Source: Microvirga terrae
GTDB lineage: Bacteria > Pseudomonadota > Alphaproteobacteria > Rhizobiales > Beijerinckiaceae
NCBI RefSeq assembly: GCF_013307435.2
Contig: NZ_CP102845.1
Span: 2,117,001 to 2,181,000, forward strand
DNA length: 64,000 nt
Direction: 5' to 3'
Within the stretch, counting starts at the first letter, position 1. Every line of letters starts with the position of its first letter. The position numbers and the translations under genes are program-made. The notes beneath the pieces were generated by a model that was not told the DNA's origin, did no database searches, and worked only from the letters and a program-made list of their open reading frames with translations. Below are positions 35,407-44,299 of the stretch, in pieces.

Positions 35407-36312
35407 CTATCCACTGTTCACTTGCCTCACATCCCTGACGACATCGAGGAAGGCCCGCAAGGCCGGCGGCACGGCTCGGTGTCCCGGGTAGTAGATGGCC
35501 GCTCGCCCCGGTTCGTGCATCCAGGCGGACAACACCGTCCGCAGTCGCCCCTCTGCAATGGCGGCTTCGGCAGCCCAGCTCGCCACATACGCGATCCCCA
35601 AGCCGTGTGCGGCCGCGTCCGCCATCAGTCCCTCGTCATCGAGAACCACGGGTCCGCTTGTATCGATCGTCAATTCCTGCCCAGCCCGCTCGAACTCCCA
35701 CTGGTACAGCTTGCCGCTCGGCGTGCGGTGGCCGATGCAGCGATGATGCTGAAGGTCGTCCGGAGTTGTCGGCTCACCGGCGCGCTCGAGATAGGCCGGT
35801 GATGCAACACAGACGAACCCGATCGGGCGGGCGAGGGGCACCGCGATCATGTCCTTCGGAATGGCTTCGATAAGACGGACACCGGCATCGAAGCCGCCCG
35901 ACACGATGTCAACCAAGCGTCCCTCGACGACGAGATCAACCGTCACATCGGGGAACCGTTCGGCCATGCGCGGGAGGACCTCACGGACGAGAACGGCCGC
36001 GGCCACCCGCGGTGCATTGATCCGGACTCTGCCTGCCACTTGGCCTCGGAAGGCGGAGACGGCGTCCAATGCCTCGTCCAAGGACGTGAGCGCCACCTGC
36101 AACCGGCTGAGCATCTCAAGCCCCGCTTCAGTTGGTGAGACGCTGCGGGTTGTTCGGTTGAGAAGGCGTACGCCTAGGCGTTCCTCAAGCCCTCGCATTG
36201 CGTGGCTCAGTGTGGATGGCGCCGTGCCGAGTTCATCCGCGGCACGACGGAAGCTGCGATGGGTGGCAACTGCCACAAAGGCGGTGAGATCGTTGAGGGA
36301 AGGGCGCATCAT
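35407..36312 (-). CDS. LysR-family transcriptional regulator
   Basis: A protein of 301 residues from MMRPSLNDLTAFVAVATHRS. The winged helix is RRAADELGTAPSTLSHAMRGLEERLGVRLLNRTTRSV; the effector domain continues to RAFLDVVRDV. It belongs to the CrgA/DsdC-like subgroup with GRVRINAPRVAA. It is divergent from the RidA gene (153-base spacer between the two start codons), which it may control. The frame is open 12 codons further upstream. Confidence 0.94.
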   Translation of the reverse strand: MMRPSLNDLTAFVAVATHRSFRRAADELGTAPSTLSHAMRGLEERLGVRLLNRTTRSVSPTEAGLEMLSRLQVALTSLDEALDAVSAFRGQVAGRVRINAPRVAAAVLVREVLPRMAERFPDVTVDLVVEGRLVDIVSGGFDAGVRLIEAIPKDMIAVPLARPIGFVCVASPAYLERAGEPTTPDDLQHHRCIGHRTPSGKLYQWEFERAGQELTIDTSGPVVLDDEGLMADAAAHGLGIAYVASWAAEAAIAEGRLRTVLSAWMHEPGRAAIYYPGHRAVPPALRAFLDVVRDVRQVNSG

Positions 36313-36465
36313 TGATGGCCATTTTGCATCAGACCATGTCGATTTCAACGTCTAACCGTGCAAGCCCAGGGCTACTATCTCCTGCTCAAACAAGGCAGAT
36401 CCCAGTACTCTCATGGGACGTGCCTTCGTTCTGAGGTTCCATTCGACATGGATGAGGAGACACAA

Positions 36466-36864
36466 ATGTCCAAGCGCAACGCCGTCTTCCCTGCCGGCCG
36501 GCAGGCACTCTACGAGATGCACCGCTACTCTGCTGCTATCCGGTCCGGCGATCTGCTCTTTGTCTCAGGGCAGGTCGGCAGCCGCGAGGACGGCTCGCCT
36601 GAGCCTGACTTCGCAAAGCAGGTTGAGCTTGCTTTCGACAACCTCAGCGAGGTTCTGAAAGCGGCTGGCGGCACGTTCGATGACATCGTTGATGTGACCA
36701 CATTCCATACCGATCCAGAGGCACAGTTCGGGACCGTCATGTCCGTCAAGGACAACGTGTTTCCTAACGAGCCGTATCCCAACTGGACGGCTGTCGGAGT
36801 GAATTGGCTCGCCGGCTTCGACTTCGAGATCAAGGCAATCGCGCGGATTCCAGCGGCCGTCTGA
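36466..36864 (+). CDS. RidA/YjgF-family protein
   Basis: A protein of 132 residues: MSKRNAVFPAGRQALYEMHR, GDLLFVSGQVGSREDG, then FDNLSEVLKAAGGTFDDIVDVTTF and NWTAVGVNWLAGFDFEIKAIA. This is the chorismate-mutase-like trimer fold of enamine/imine deaminases. The usual C-terminal Arg before the E of EIEAIA is replaced by Phe-Asp (FDFEIKA), so it may belong to a non-RidA subgroup. GAGGAG six bases before ATG 36466 sets the start. Confidence 0.9.
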   Translation: MSKRNAVFPAGRQALYEMHRYSAAIRSGDLLFVSGQVGSREDGSPEPDFAKQVELAFDNLSEVLKAAGGTFDDIVDVTTFHTDPEAQFGTVMSVKDNVFPNEPYPNWTAVGVNWLAGFDFEIKAIARIPAAV

Positions 36865-36957
36865 AACGCCACCAGACCCGATCATGCGCTAAACACAAAA
36901 GCGCGCTTCTGCAATGGAGTATCGTATCTTGCTCAGACTCTAGCGGAAAATGGAGCT

Positions 36958-37314
36958 ATGCCCATGAAGGTTCATAAGTTGTCTGTCGCCGATGCATCGT
37001 TCGAGCGCTCGCCTGGCCAGGACGGGGAGGTGTGGGCAGGCAATCTGATAGACCAACATCACGGGGGACCTATCACCATTGGCTACGGTCGCTACGGGCC
37101 CAACCAGAGCATTGATGAGACTCTCGCCGTGCACGACGTGATGGTGGTTCTGGAGGGAAGCCTGTCGGTGACATCGAGTGACGGCACGGTCACTGCTGGT
37201 CCGGGCGAGATTGTCTATATGCCCAAGGGTGAAGTGGTCACCATCCGGTCGCATGCTCAGGGAGCAATCACCGCCTACGTCACATACCCGCATTGGCAGG
37301 AGCCGCTGGCATAA
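36958..37314 (+). CDS. Small cupin-domain protein
   Basis: A protein of 118 residues and a single cupin barrel: HDVMVVLEGSLSVTSSDGTVTAGPGEIVYMPKGEVVTIRS. The first cupin motif lacks the usual paired histidines, and the second motif has no His, so metal binding is doubtful. It resembles EutQ-like or ethanolamine-type small cupins. It lies in the same direction as the RidA-family gene with a 93-base gap. Confidence 0.85.
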   Translation: MPMKVHKLSVADASFERSPGQDGEVWAGNLIDQHHGGPITIGYGRYGPNQSIDETLAVHDVMVVLEGSLSVTSSDGTVTAGPGEIVYMPKGEVVTIRSHAQGAITAYVTYPHWQEPLA

Positions 37315-37620
37315 GCCGGTGCGTCACAACCCTCACGACGCCTGAACAGGTGGCGGCTGGCGAGTAGACAGCGCAAATCACTGTAGGTCGGCTCGCGGCA
37401 CCGGGCCGACCTTAGCCTTACGTCCCTAGTGCAGGGGTAAGCAGACCCTCCAAGGCGGCCAGCGATCTCCTGCTCGTGACCCAAAGCCGCCTTTGTACCG
37501 CAGCGGCCACAACGATCGGAACTGGCCGGCTGCCGACCGTCTTCTTGCAAGCTCACAGGTGTTTGAGTCGGACTTCCATGTCAACGCAGTGTACGAAAGC
37601 TAACCGCCGCACACGAGTGA
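37315..37620. other. Intergenic region, nothing recognised
   Basis: About 300 bases without a supported gene, repeat or terminator. Confidence 0.5.
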
Positions 37621-38535
37621 CTATGGCGGGAAACTACGCCTGATCATGGCAGAACGAGAAGCGATGAGTTGGTCGATATTCTGCAAGAAGCTCGCTAGCA
37701 CGGGCGACAGATTGTCAGCTCGGTAGCCGGCGGCGATTTCAATCATCGGAGGGCTTCCCACCAGCGGCCGGCTCACGACTGACTGGGGCAGCAGCCGTTC
37801 GACATACGCCGGGAGAAGCGTGAGGCCCCCTGTGGACGCGACGAGCGATATGCCCGTCGCGAATCCATCGAGAAAGTGGCTCGGCGCCACCGCCACGCCG
37901 CGCTCGCGCAGGTAACGCTCGACGATGCTCCGCAGGACATGAGGGGTATCCGAATAGCCGATGAAGGGAACCTGATCGAGGTCGGCCGGGTCGATCTCGG
38001 AACGTTCGGCGAGCGGATGCTCGCGCGGCAGAATAGCCACGATCGGCTCCTCGGCGATCACCTTGTAGGTGACGTCGGGCTGGGGCTCGATGCGCGAGAA
38101 GCCGAGATCTAGTTCACCGCGCTGCACGGCGGCGGCAATGGCGGGCGAGAAGTCGCTGGTGACGCGAAAGTCAATATCCTTGAGCTGATCGCGCAAGACC
38201 TGGGTCACGTGCGACAGCCACTCGACTTCCTGGCCCGTCAGAAAACCGACCGAGAAGCTGGCCTTGGCCGGTCGGACCGCACGCCGAGCAGCGGCGACCG
38301 CTTCGGCCGCTTGCCCGAGCGCCAGCCGCGCATGGTCGAGGAAAGCCTGCCCTGCTGCCGTGAGCACAACCCCACGCGAGGTGCGGACGAACAACTGGGT
38401 GCCGACCTCAAGCTCGAGGTCGCGTAGCTGGCGGCTCAAGGAAGGCTGTGCGGTGTGCAGGCGCTTCTCGGCGGCAACCGTCAGGCTGCCTTCCTCGGCG
38501 ACGGCGACGAAGTATCGAAGATGACGAAGTTCCAT
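37621..38535 (-). CDS. LysR-family transcriptional regulator
   Basis: A protein of 304 residues. The start MELRHLRYFVAVAEEGSLTV is typical of the CatR/BenM-like subgroup, with the winged helix AAEKRLHTAQPSLSRQLRDLE and an effector domain with SFSVGFLTGQE and IGYSDTPHVLRSIVERYL. It is divergent from the DUF2721 gene and the SDR/DJ-1 genes behind it, which it may regulate. The effector is unknown. Confidence 0.95.
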   Translation of the reverse strand: MELRHLRYFVAVAEEGSLTVAAEKRLHTAQPSLSRQLRDLELEVGTQLFVRTSRGVVLTAAGQAFLDHARLALGQAAEAVAAARRAVRPAKASFSVGFLTGQEVEWLSHVTQVLRDQLKDIDFRVTSDFSPAIAAAVQRGELDLGFSRIEPQPDVTYKVIAEEPIVAILPREHPLAERSEIDPADLDQVPFIGYSDTPHVLRSIVERYLRERGVAVAPSHFLDGFATGISLVASTGGLTLLPAYVERLLPQSVVSRPLVGSPPMIEIAAGYRADNLSPVLASFLQNIDQLIASRSAMIRRSFPP

Positions 38536-38731
38536 CAGCCATGCCTACCAGGTATGGTCGAGAAAGCTACAAAGTCTTTCCGCTGCGACTGCGGATGAGC
38601 CATCTTTGGGCTCAGCCAAAGAGCACTGGCTGGCGGGCATGCCAGCCAAGCATCACGAACAATCGAGAGCGTCCGCTGGCCAGCCCGCATTTTCGGGGCC
38701 GTGAGCGCGCGTGTGCAGAAGGAGCAAGGTC

Positions 38732-39247
38732 ATGCCGTACGACCCCTTTTCGGCGCTGAGCTTCATCACCGGCCCGGCGATACTGACGAACGCCTGCGCG
38801 ATTCTCCAAAACGGCGCGACCACGCGCTACAACCTCGCGGTCACGCAATGGCGCGAGTTTCGCGCGCTGATTGCGTCGGGCGATGACAGACTGTCGCTGC
38901 TTTACATCGATCCGGAACGCGCCCTGTCGCTCGCCGAACAGCGCATCCACCTGCAGCTCCGCGCGCTCGGCCTGCTGAGCGCGGGAGTCGCCCTGTTCGC
39001 GGTGACTACGGTCGGCGGGCTGCTAGGCGCCTTCCTCGTCCAGGCTCTGTCCGTGCCTTCCGGCGCGGTCAGCTTGGTCATGATCGTCGCCGGCGGCGCC
39101 GCGCTCGCGGTCATGCTCGCGGCGGTCGGCGCGCTCCTTCGCGAGGGCGCGTGCAGCCGCGCCATGGTCCGACTTCACCCCCTCGCGAGCAAGAGCCCGA
39201 TGCAGCGCACCGCAACTCCGCAAGCCGCCCTCGGCGACGAACCCTGA
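38732..39247 (+). CDS. DUF2721 family membrane protein
   Basis: A protein of 171 residues from ATG 38732 (AAGGAGCAAGG upstream). The first helix is LSFITGPAILTNACAILQNG; a cytoplasmic part follows (TRYNLAVTQWREFRALI, with the family pattern R..RI..L). Two strong C-terminal helices are LGLLSAGVALFAVTTVGGLL and VSLVMIVAGGAALAVMLAAV. This is the layout of DUF2721 proteins of unknown function. It is the first gene of a rightward group DUF2721 - SDR - DJ-1 - hydrolase remnant. Confidence 0.82.
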   Translation: MPYDPFSALSFITGPAILTNACAILQNGATTRYNLAVTQWREFRALIASGDDRLSLLYIDPERALSLAEQRIHLQLRALGLLSAGVALFAVTTVGGLLGAFLVQALSVPSGAVSLVMIVAGGAALAVMLAAVGALLREGACSRAMVRLHPLASKSPMQRTATPQAALGDEP

Positions 39248-39311
39248 GGCCTGGCCCCCAAAACCCGTCGGCGGGTCGCCGACACCCTAAGCACCACGAA
39301 AGGACCTACCG

Positions 39312-40064
39312 ATGATCACCACTTCGATCATTACGGGCGGCAGCCGCGGCCTCGGCCGCAACACCGCCATAAGCATAGCCCGTCGCGGCGGCGACGTGAT
39401 CTTCACCTACCGCAGCGATGCCGAGCAGGCGCAGGAAGTGGTCGCGGAAATCGAGGCGCTCGGCCAAAGGGCCGCCGCGCTGCAGCTCGATGTCGGCGAC
39501 ATCGCCGCGCTTCCGGCGTTCGTCGAGCGTATTCGCGCGCTGCTCCAGTCGTGGGATCGCGGGAACTTCGACCACTTGGTGAACAACGCCGGGCACGGCG
39601 AGATGGCGAGCTTCGCCGAAACCACGGAGGCGCAGTTCGACCGGCTCTTCGACGTGCACGTAAAGGGCGTTTTCTTCCTCACCCAGGCGCTGCTCCCGCT
39701 ACTCGCCGACGGCGGGCGAATCGTCAACTTCTCGTCGGGCCTGACCCGCGTCTCTTACCCGGGCTTCTCGGCCTATTCGGCCGCGAAAGGGGCGATCGAG
39801 ATACTCACGCTCTACATGGCCAAGGAGCTCGGCAGCCGCGGCATCACTGCAAACGTCATCGCCCCGGGTGCGATCGAGACCGACTTCCTCGGCGGGGCGG
39901 TACGCGACACGCCCGAATACAACGAGGCCTTCGCCAATATGATCGCGCTCGGCCGCGTCGGCGTGCCCGACGACATCGGCCCGGCCATCGCGAGTCTGCT
40001 CGGCCGCGATAACCGCTGGGTCACGGCGCAGCGGATCGAAGTGTCGGGCGGCCAGAACATCTGA
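39312..40064 (+). CDS. Short-chain dehydrogenase/reductase
   Basis: A protein of 250 residues in the classical SDR layout: the NAD(P) loop TGGSRGLGRNTA (TGxxxGxG), NNAG in LVNNAGHGEM, catalytic Ser in VNFSSGL, and YSAAK (Tyr and Lys), with the C-terminal substrate loop. The Arg-rich loop after the second strand (TYRSD) favours NADP(H). It is 64 bases after DUF2721 and 51 bases before the DJ-1-like gene, so probably one operon. The substrate is not known. Confidence 0.93.
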   Translation: MITTSIITGGSRGLGRNTAISIARRGGDVIFTYRSDAEQAQEVVAEIEALGQRAAALQLDVGDIAALPAFVERIRALLQSWDRGNFDHLVNNAGHGEMASFAETTEAQFDRLFDVHVKGVFFLTQALLPLLADGGRIVNFSSGLTRVSYPGFSAYSAAKGAIEILTLYMAKELGSRGITANVIAPGAIETDFLGGAVRDTPEYNEAFANMIALGRVGVPDDIGPAIASLLGRDNRWVTAQRIEVSGGQNI

Positions 40065-40115
40065 CTGCTCGCCCCATCCACCTGTCATCTTTTGGCAACC
40101 AGCAGGAGAATATCG

Positions 40116-40811
40116 ATGAACAATGTCCTAATCGTTCTTTCCGCCGCGGACACATGGACCCGTGCCGACGGATCGGCCTACGAATCCGGTGTCTGGGCCC
40201 AGGAGTTCGTCGACCTCGACGAGGCCTTCATCCGCGCTGGTTTCCGGGTCGATCTTGCCAGCCCTGGCGGCATCGTGCCGACGATGGACAAGCGCAGCCT
40301 CGATCCTCGGGCAGTGGGCAAGGCGGTGGCGGAGCGCATGCGCGCCTATCTCGCGCAAAACGCGCAGCGGATCGAAAACCCGCTTGTGCTCGCCGAGATC
40401 GATGTCGGCCACTACGACGCGATCGTCGTTCCGGGCGGGCACGGGCCGGTTGAGGACCTCTACAAGGATCCCGACATGGGTCGGGTGCTGCTCGAGGCCG
40501 ACCGCGAGTCGAAGGTCATCGCCGCGGTGTGCCACGGTCCCGCGGCGCTGCTCGCGGCACGCGACGAGAACGGCCGCTGGCCTTTCGCCGGACGCAAGAT
40601 GACCTCGCTGAGCGACGAGGAGGAGATTGAGTTCGGAACGGCCGAGAACGCCCCCTGGCTGCTGGCCGAGACGCTGCGCGAATTGGGGGCCCACTTCGAG
40701 CAGGGACCGAACTGGAGCACGCACGTCGTCAAGGACGGCAACCTGTTCACCGGTCAGAACCCGCAATCCTCGGCGGCTCTGGCCGAAGTGGTGATCGCGG
40801 CGCTGCGATAG
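40116..40811 (+). CDS. DJ-1/PfpI-family protein (Hsp31-like)
   Basis: A protein of 231 residues starting MNNVLIVLSAADTWTRADGS. The nucleophile elbow AAVCHGPAALL has the conserved Cys followed by His, and the preceding Glu site is in the YESGVWAQEF segment. Acidic DEEE sits in the cap. The 231-residue length and GVW-x-EE-type opening match the class 1 glutamine amidotransferase-like chaperone/glyoxalase III (Hsp31-like) group. AGCAGGAG precedes ATG 40116. Likely role: deglycase or methylglyoxal detoxification (family-based inference). Confidence 0.9.
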   Translation: MNNVLIVLSAADTWTRADGSAYESGVWAQEFVDLDEAFIRAGFRVDLASPGGIVPTMDKRSLDPRAVGKAVAERMRAYLAQNAQRIENPLVLAEIDVGHYDAIVVPGGHGPVEDLYKDPDMGRVLLEADRESKVIAAVCHGPAALLAARDENGRWPFAGRKMTSLSDEEEIEFGTAENAPWLLAETLRELGAHFEQGPNWSTHVVKDGNLFTGQNPQSSAALAEVVIAALR

Positions 40812-40886
40812 CGCGGACTAGGCCCCAGGCGACCCGCGATCCGGCTGGCCTCGCGGGCTCCCTCCACACCGAGAAGGAGCAAGGCA

Positions 40887-41060
40887 ATGAGCTCCGTTCC
40901 GACCGACGATGGCGTCGAGATTTTCTACAAGGACCGGGGTCAGAAGGACGCGGAGCCGATTCACTTCCACCACGGCTGGCCGCTGGCGTTGGAGGACTGA
41001 GGCCTGCAGATGCTGTTGCACCCGCCAGACGCTTGCGTCCTAATAGCAAAAAGCGATGGT
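40887..41060 (+). pseudogene. Alpha/beta hydrolase (non-haem chloroperoxidase-like), N-terminal remnant
   Basis: MSSVPTDDGVEIFYKDRGQK then HFHHGWPLALED matches the first ~37 residues of non-haem chloroperoxidases, including the oxyanion HGWPL motif. It stops at TGA 40998, where family members have Trp. The sequence then continues briefly in frame (GLQMLLHP) before running into the convergent bdcR gene. AAGGAGCAAGG precedes the ATG, so it was once the last gene of the DUF2721-SDR-DJ-1 operon. Only the first ~45 residues remain. Confidence 0.75.
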
Positions 41061-41083
41061 TGGTCGACCAGCGGGCGTGGCGC

Positions 41084-41677
41084 TCAGGCGGGGAGGACCT
41101 GCGCAAGGGCCAAGCCGGCGAGACGGGCAGTGGCAAGGAGCTGGTCCAAGCCGTGCCCATTGCGCGCCTTGGCGGAGAGACCCGACATGGTCGTGCTGAC
41201 GAAATCCGTCACACGGGCGGCGTCCTCCGGATGGCGCGCGGCGACGTAGTCGCGGATCAGTTCCTCCCCGGCGATATTGAAGGCGCGCGCCGCCTCGCGC
41301 GCCTCCGGGTCGTTGCATCGGGTGCCTTCCAGCACGAGGCAACCCGCCGCCGCGCAATTGGCTGCGTAGCGGCGGGCGGCTTCCTCCAGTACAGCGGCGA
41401 GGGCTTCGGCCACGGGGCGGTCCGGTCGCAATATGTCGCGCAGTGGAATGGCCCCAGTGCTGGCCCAGTGTTCGAGAACACGGCTGTAAAGGCCGGCCTT
41501 GTTGCCGAACGCTGCGTAGAAGCTCGGCGGGTTGATGCCGAGCGCCTCGGTAACGTCAGCGACACTGACCGCATCGTAGCCGCGTGCATGGAAAAGATGC
41601 TGGGCGGTGGCGAGCGCCTCTTGAGGATCGAAGCGCCGGGGCCGACCCCGCCGTTTGGAATTATTTGTAGTGACCAT
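41084..41677 (-). CDS. bdcR: TetR-family repressor of bdcA
   Basis: A protein of 197 residues from MVTTNNSKRRGRPRRFDPQE. The TetR helix-turn-helix is ALATAQHLFHARGYDAVSVADVTEALGINPPSFYAAFGNKAGLYSRVL. The C-terminal part (AAGCLVLEG, VTDFVSTTMSGLSAKARNGH) closely matches my recollection of E. coli BdcR (YjgJ). It is divergent from bdcA with a 73-base spacer containing a palindrome, the same arrangement as in E. coli. It presumably represses bdcA. Confidence 0.9.
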   Translation of the reverse strand: MVTTNNSKRRGRPRRFDPQEALATAQHLFHARGYDAVSVADVTEALGINPPSFYAAFGNKAGLYSRVLEHWASTGAIPLRDILRPDRPVAEALAAVLEEAARRYAANCAAAGCLVLEGTRCNDPEAREAARAFNIAGEELIRDYVAARHPEDAARVTDFVSTTMSGLSAKARNGHGLDQLLATARLAGLALAQVLPA

Positions 41678-41711
41678 TACAAAAACGTTGAACCCGATCA
41701 ATCGATCAATT

Positions 41712-41729
41712 ATGTAGTGCGACCTACAT
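41712..41729. promoter_or_regulatory. Palindrome in the bdcR-bdcA spacer, probable BdcR operator
   Basis: ATGTAG-N6-CTACAT is a perfect six-base inverted repeat, 22 bases upstream of the bdcA ATG and 35 bases from the bdcR start. Its position suits a TetR-type operator controlling both promoters. Confidence 0.6.
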
Positions 41730-41750
41730 TAAGTCTCAAGGGAGGCCCCG

Positions 41751-42464
41751 ATGGGTCTGTTCGAAGGAAAGTCAGTTTTGGTGCTCGGCGGCAGCCGTGG
41801 GATTGGAGCCGCGATCGTGCGGCGCTTCAGGGCCGACGGTGCGCAGGTAACCTTCACCTATGCCGGATCGCATGAGGCGGCGCAGCAGCTGGCGGCCGAA
41901 ACGGGCAGCACGGCCGTCCTGACCGACAGTGCCGACCGGGACGCAGTGATTGCGCGGGTGCGGGACAGCAGTCCCGTGGACGTGCTGGTTGTGAATGCTG
42001 GGTTCGCCCTGTTCGGCGACGCACTGGAGCAGGACCCGGACGCGATAGACCGCCTGTTTCGCGTCAACGTCCACGCTCCCTATCACGCTTCGGTCGAGGC
42101 CGCGCGGCAGATGCCGAACGGTGGGCGGATCATTGTGATCGGTTCGGTGAACGGCGATAGGATGCCCGTCCCGGGCATGGCATCCTACGCGCTCAGCAAG
42201 TCGGCCCTGCAGGGCATGGCGCGTGGCTTGGCGCGGGACTTTGGACCACGCGGCATCACGATCAACATCGTACAACCTGGACCGATCGATACCGACGCAA
42301 ACCCCGAAGGCGGGCCGATGAGGGACCTGATGCACAGCTTCATGGCCATCAAGCGCCACGGGCGACCCGAGGAGGTTGCTGGGATGGTGGCTTGGCTGGC
42401 GGGTCCGGAGGCGGGCTTTGTGACGGGGGCGATGCACACCATCGACGGCGCGTTCGGCGCCTAG
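41751..42464 (+). CDS. bdcA: BdcA-type SDR, c-di-GMP-binding biofilm dispersal protein
   Basis: A protein of 237 residues. It has SDR motifs LGGSRGIGAAI, VNAGF, Ser in VIGSVNGDRMPV and Tyr-Lys in SYALSKSALQG. Long stretches (FTYAGSHEAAQQLAAETGS, TDSADRDAV, VNVHAPYHASVEAARQMP, PGPIDTDANP, GAMHTIDGAFGA) agree with my recollection of E. coli BdcA, which binds c-di-GMP and promotes biofilm dispersal. GGGAGG lies before the ATG. It is divergent from bdcR. Whether c-di-GMP binding is kept cannot be judged by eye. Confidence 0.9.
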   Translation: MGLFEGKSVLVLGGSRGIGAAIVRRFRADGAQVTFTYAGSHEAAQQLAAETGSTAVLTDSADRDAVIARVRDSSPVDVLVVNAGFALFGDALEQDPDAIDRLFRVNVHAPYHASVEAARQMPNGGRIIVIGSVNGDRMPVPGMASYALSKSALQGMARGLARDFGPRGITINIVQPGPIDTDANPEGGPMRDLMHSFMAIKRHGRPEEVAGMVAWLAGPEAGFVTGAMHTIDGAFGA

Positions 42465-42964
42465 CCACCTGTGGCGTGACCCATCCCCAGAGCTATTGAG
42501 ATCTGTCGATCCTGATCTCGGGCCGGAAGAGCTCTTCGCGCAACGAAGCAAAAAACCCGAGCATGATCAACCTAAAGATAGTCTTATGAGTGCTTAATCC
42601 AACGCCAAGTCGACGGCTGAACATTCGGCTCATCCACAGAGCGTTGGATGCAAGGATCAACTTCATCGACATCGCCAACCGCGATACAGCAGGTGAGTCT
42701 GAGGAGACCGTGGGCAAAGCTCTGAAGTGTCGTCGCGACAGCATCGTGCTGGCCGATGTGGGTGCAGCCCAGGAAGGGCGCCGAGCGCCTTGTGAAATGG
42801 CACTGAGGAGACCCGGCAGTTCAACAAATGGTCTTCTGCAAAGTTGAGCGCTCAAGACTCGAAATGTCTGGAAATGGCACGTTCCGGACCTAACCTTTAG
42901 GTCGGGTGATAGGCTTAAAGCGGACCTTTGGAAGGGTAAGGGATCTCCCTTGCTCCCTTCAACA
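42465..42964. other. 500-base region with an aldo/keto reductase remnant
   Basis: Apart from the remnant at 42597-42790 I see no gene. The sequence before the recombinase stop (42880-42964) holds AAGCGGACCTTT, a partial match to the dispersed motif. Confidence 0.55.
42597..42790 (+). pseudogene. Aldo/keto reductase fragment
   Basis: RLNIRLIHRALDARINFIDI followed by ANRDTAGESEETVGKALKCRRDSIVLA matches the early part of aldo/keto reductases (RALDxGINFIDTAxxYxxGxSE). Position-for-position the conserved Tyr and catalytic neighbours are already altered. After ~60 residues the similarity is lost, and no further reductase sequence follows in any frame. There is no credible start. Confidence 0.7.
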
Positions 42965-44026
42965 TCAGGATCCGGCTATGTTGTCGATCCATCCACCGAA
43001 CAGGTCAGCAACTTCCAGACTGCTGGCAAGATTGTAATTCTCGTCGACGAGTTCCTCGTCGTGCTGTAACAAGCCGCTCGCCAGATGCGGCTCGGCTCCT
43101 GCTCGATACCAAGCGGTGAAAGCCCCACTTCGCCGGAAATCGTGTGGGCTGAGAGCTCGTCCAATGACGGACTTCGTAGTCTCCATAATCCTTCGTTCGA
43201 CACTGCCATAGCTGAGTGCCTCGCCATACTGCCCGACCCAAAGTGGACCAGTAAGCAACTTGCTTTGTTCATCCCCGATCATGAACTCGTCGGTGTGCCG
43301 CATCAGCCGTGGTCTTGCCCAGGTGAGATACAAACCGATTGCAGGATTGAGGCGTTCTCGGATAAGGCGGAGATCAGCCCGCCTGTTCTTGACATTTGGG
43401 CCCGGCAGTTTGATCGTCCGGCGGTCCTGCTCACGCGCAAAGCTGTGGCCGAGTTCGAGCTCCGAGAAGTTCTTCAGCCGAATGGGGCAGTAAGCCAGCA
43501 TGGCGACCATAAGCCCGTCACGGATCTGACCCGCCCGCCAGATTGGTCGCCGCCTGCGACTTGCCTGGGCTTCCGTGACAAGCGTGAGGCCTGCCGTGAT
43601 CAGGACCTCGGAGAGGACGACACGATCAAACCGCTCCAGCGGGTAGGCGACAAGGTCTAGGTCTTTGGCGATCCCGGTTAGCCACTCAAGATCCGAAGCA
43701 GGCGCTAGGATCCTCGCTATGGTTCGCAGCTTGTACACTGAGCCGGCCAGGGTCACAGAGGTCCAGCCAGAGTGGACGCGCTCGATGTAGCAGTCAACGT
43801 TCTCAGGCGTAATCAGCCGACCTGCTCCGGCCTGAAAATCGAGAGCGCCGCGTTCCCGGAGCGACTCGTGGAAGTAGCCGTAACGGCGCTCAAGATCCTC
43901 TCGGGTGATCGGCGTCCATCGGGACGCCGCGCTCCCGCGTCTCCAACCCGCACCAAGCTCGCACGCCCGAAGCCATGCGAGGGGGTCGGTAGCAGGCCAT
44001 TCGTCAAGGGGCAAGGAGGTGATCAT
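42965..44026 (-). CDS. Tyrosine recombinase/integrase, apparently complete
   Basis: A protein of 353 residues from ATG 44026 (GAGGAG five bases before it). The N-terminal helical DNA-binding half (about 1-160) is followed by the catalytic domain. First Arg is in YCPIRLKNFSEL, the HxxR box in SPHDFRRSGAF, a His in GLLQHDEELV and Tyr in DENYNLAS. All the catalytic positions I look for are present, so it may be active. It starts two bases after the stop of a truncated second recombinase, indicating a former tandem pair or trio. The gene may mark the edge of the accessory segment. Confidence 0.88.
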   Translation of the reverse strand: MITSLPLDEWPATDPLAWLRACELGAGWRRGSAASRWTPITREDLERRYGYFHESLRERGALDFQAGAGRLITPENVDCYIERVHSGWTSVTLAGSVYKLRTIARILAPASDLEWLTGIAKDLDLVAYPLERFDRVVLSEVLITAGLTLVTEAQASRRRRPIWRAGQIRDGLMVAMLAYCPIRLKNFSELELGHSFAREQDRRTIKLPGPNVKNRRADLRLIRERLNPAIGLYLTWARPRLMRHTDEFMIGDEQSKLLTGPLWVGQYGEALSYGSVERRIMETTKSVIGRALSPHDFRRSGAFTAWYRAGAEPHLASGLLQHDEELVDENYNLASSLEVADLFGGWIDNIAGS

Positions 44027-44028
44027 GC

Positions 44029-44295
44029 TCACTCCTCGCCATCAAGATGCGTGTCGACCATCTCGCCAAAGCGCTCAGTCGCCGTGAAGCTCTCCAAGCC
44101 GATGTAGAACTTCGTGGTGGTCTTCAGGCTCTTGTGCCCCAGGGTCCCGCGCACGAACTCATAGTTGCCCGGCTCGCGCTTGAGGATTAGGACTGCGGCG
44201 GCATGACGAAACTGATGGGTCCGCACCCGCAGGCCCGTAGCCTTCTCAACGGCGCTGGTGATCTGCTCGCTGAACATGCTTGGCGTCTTGAACGA
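44029..44295 (-). pseudogene. Tyrosine recombinase, C-terminal fragment
   Basis: The fragment begins near FKTPSMFSEQ and keeps the HxxR box THQFRHAAAVLIL, RGTLGHKSLKTTTKF with the His, and the nucleophile Tyr in KFYIGLES. Upstream of about 44295 similarity ends abruptly and other sequence begins. About 80 residues of a protein normally near 400 remain, so it cannot bind its site normally. Its stop lies two bases before the ATG of the intact recombinase. Confidence 0.82.
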
Positions 44296-44299
44296 CCCG

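Noticed and set aside
20620..44295. A single genomic island from tRNA-Lys to the tyrosine recombinases.
   Set aside because: I found no second copy of the tRNA 3' end near the recombinases, and they are 23 kb away, so the boundaries cannot be supported.
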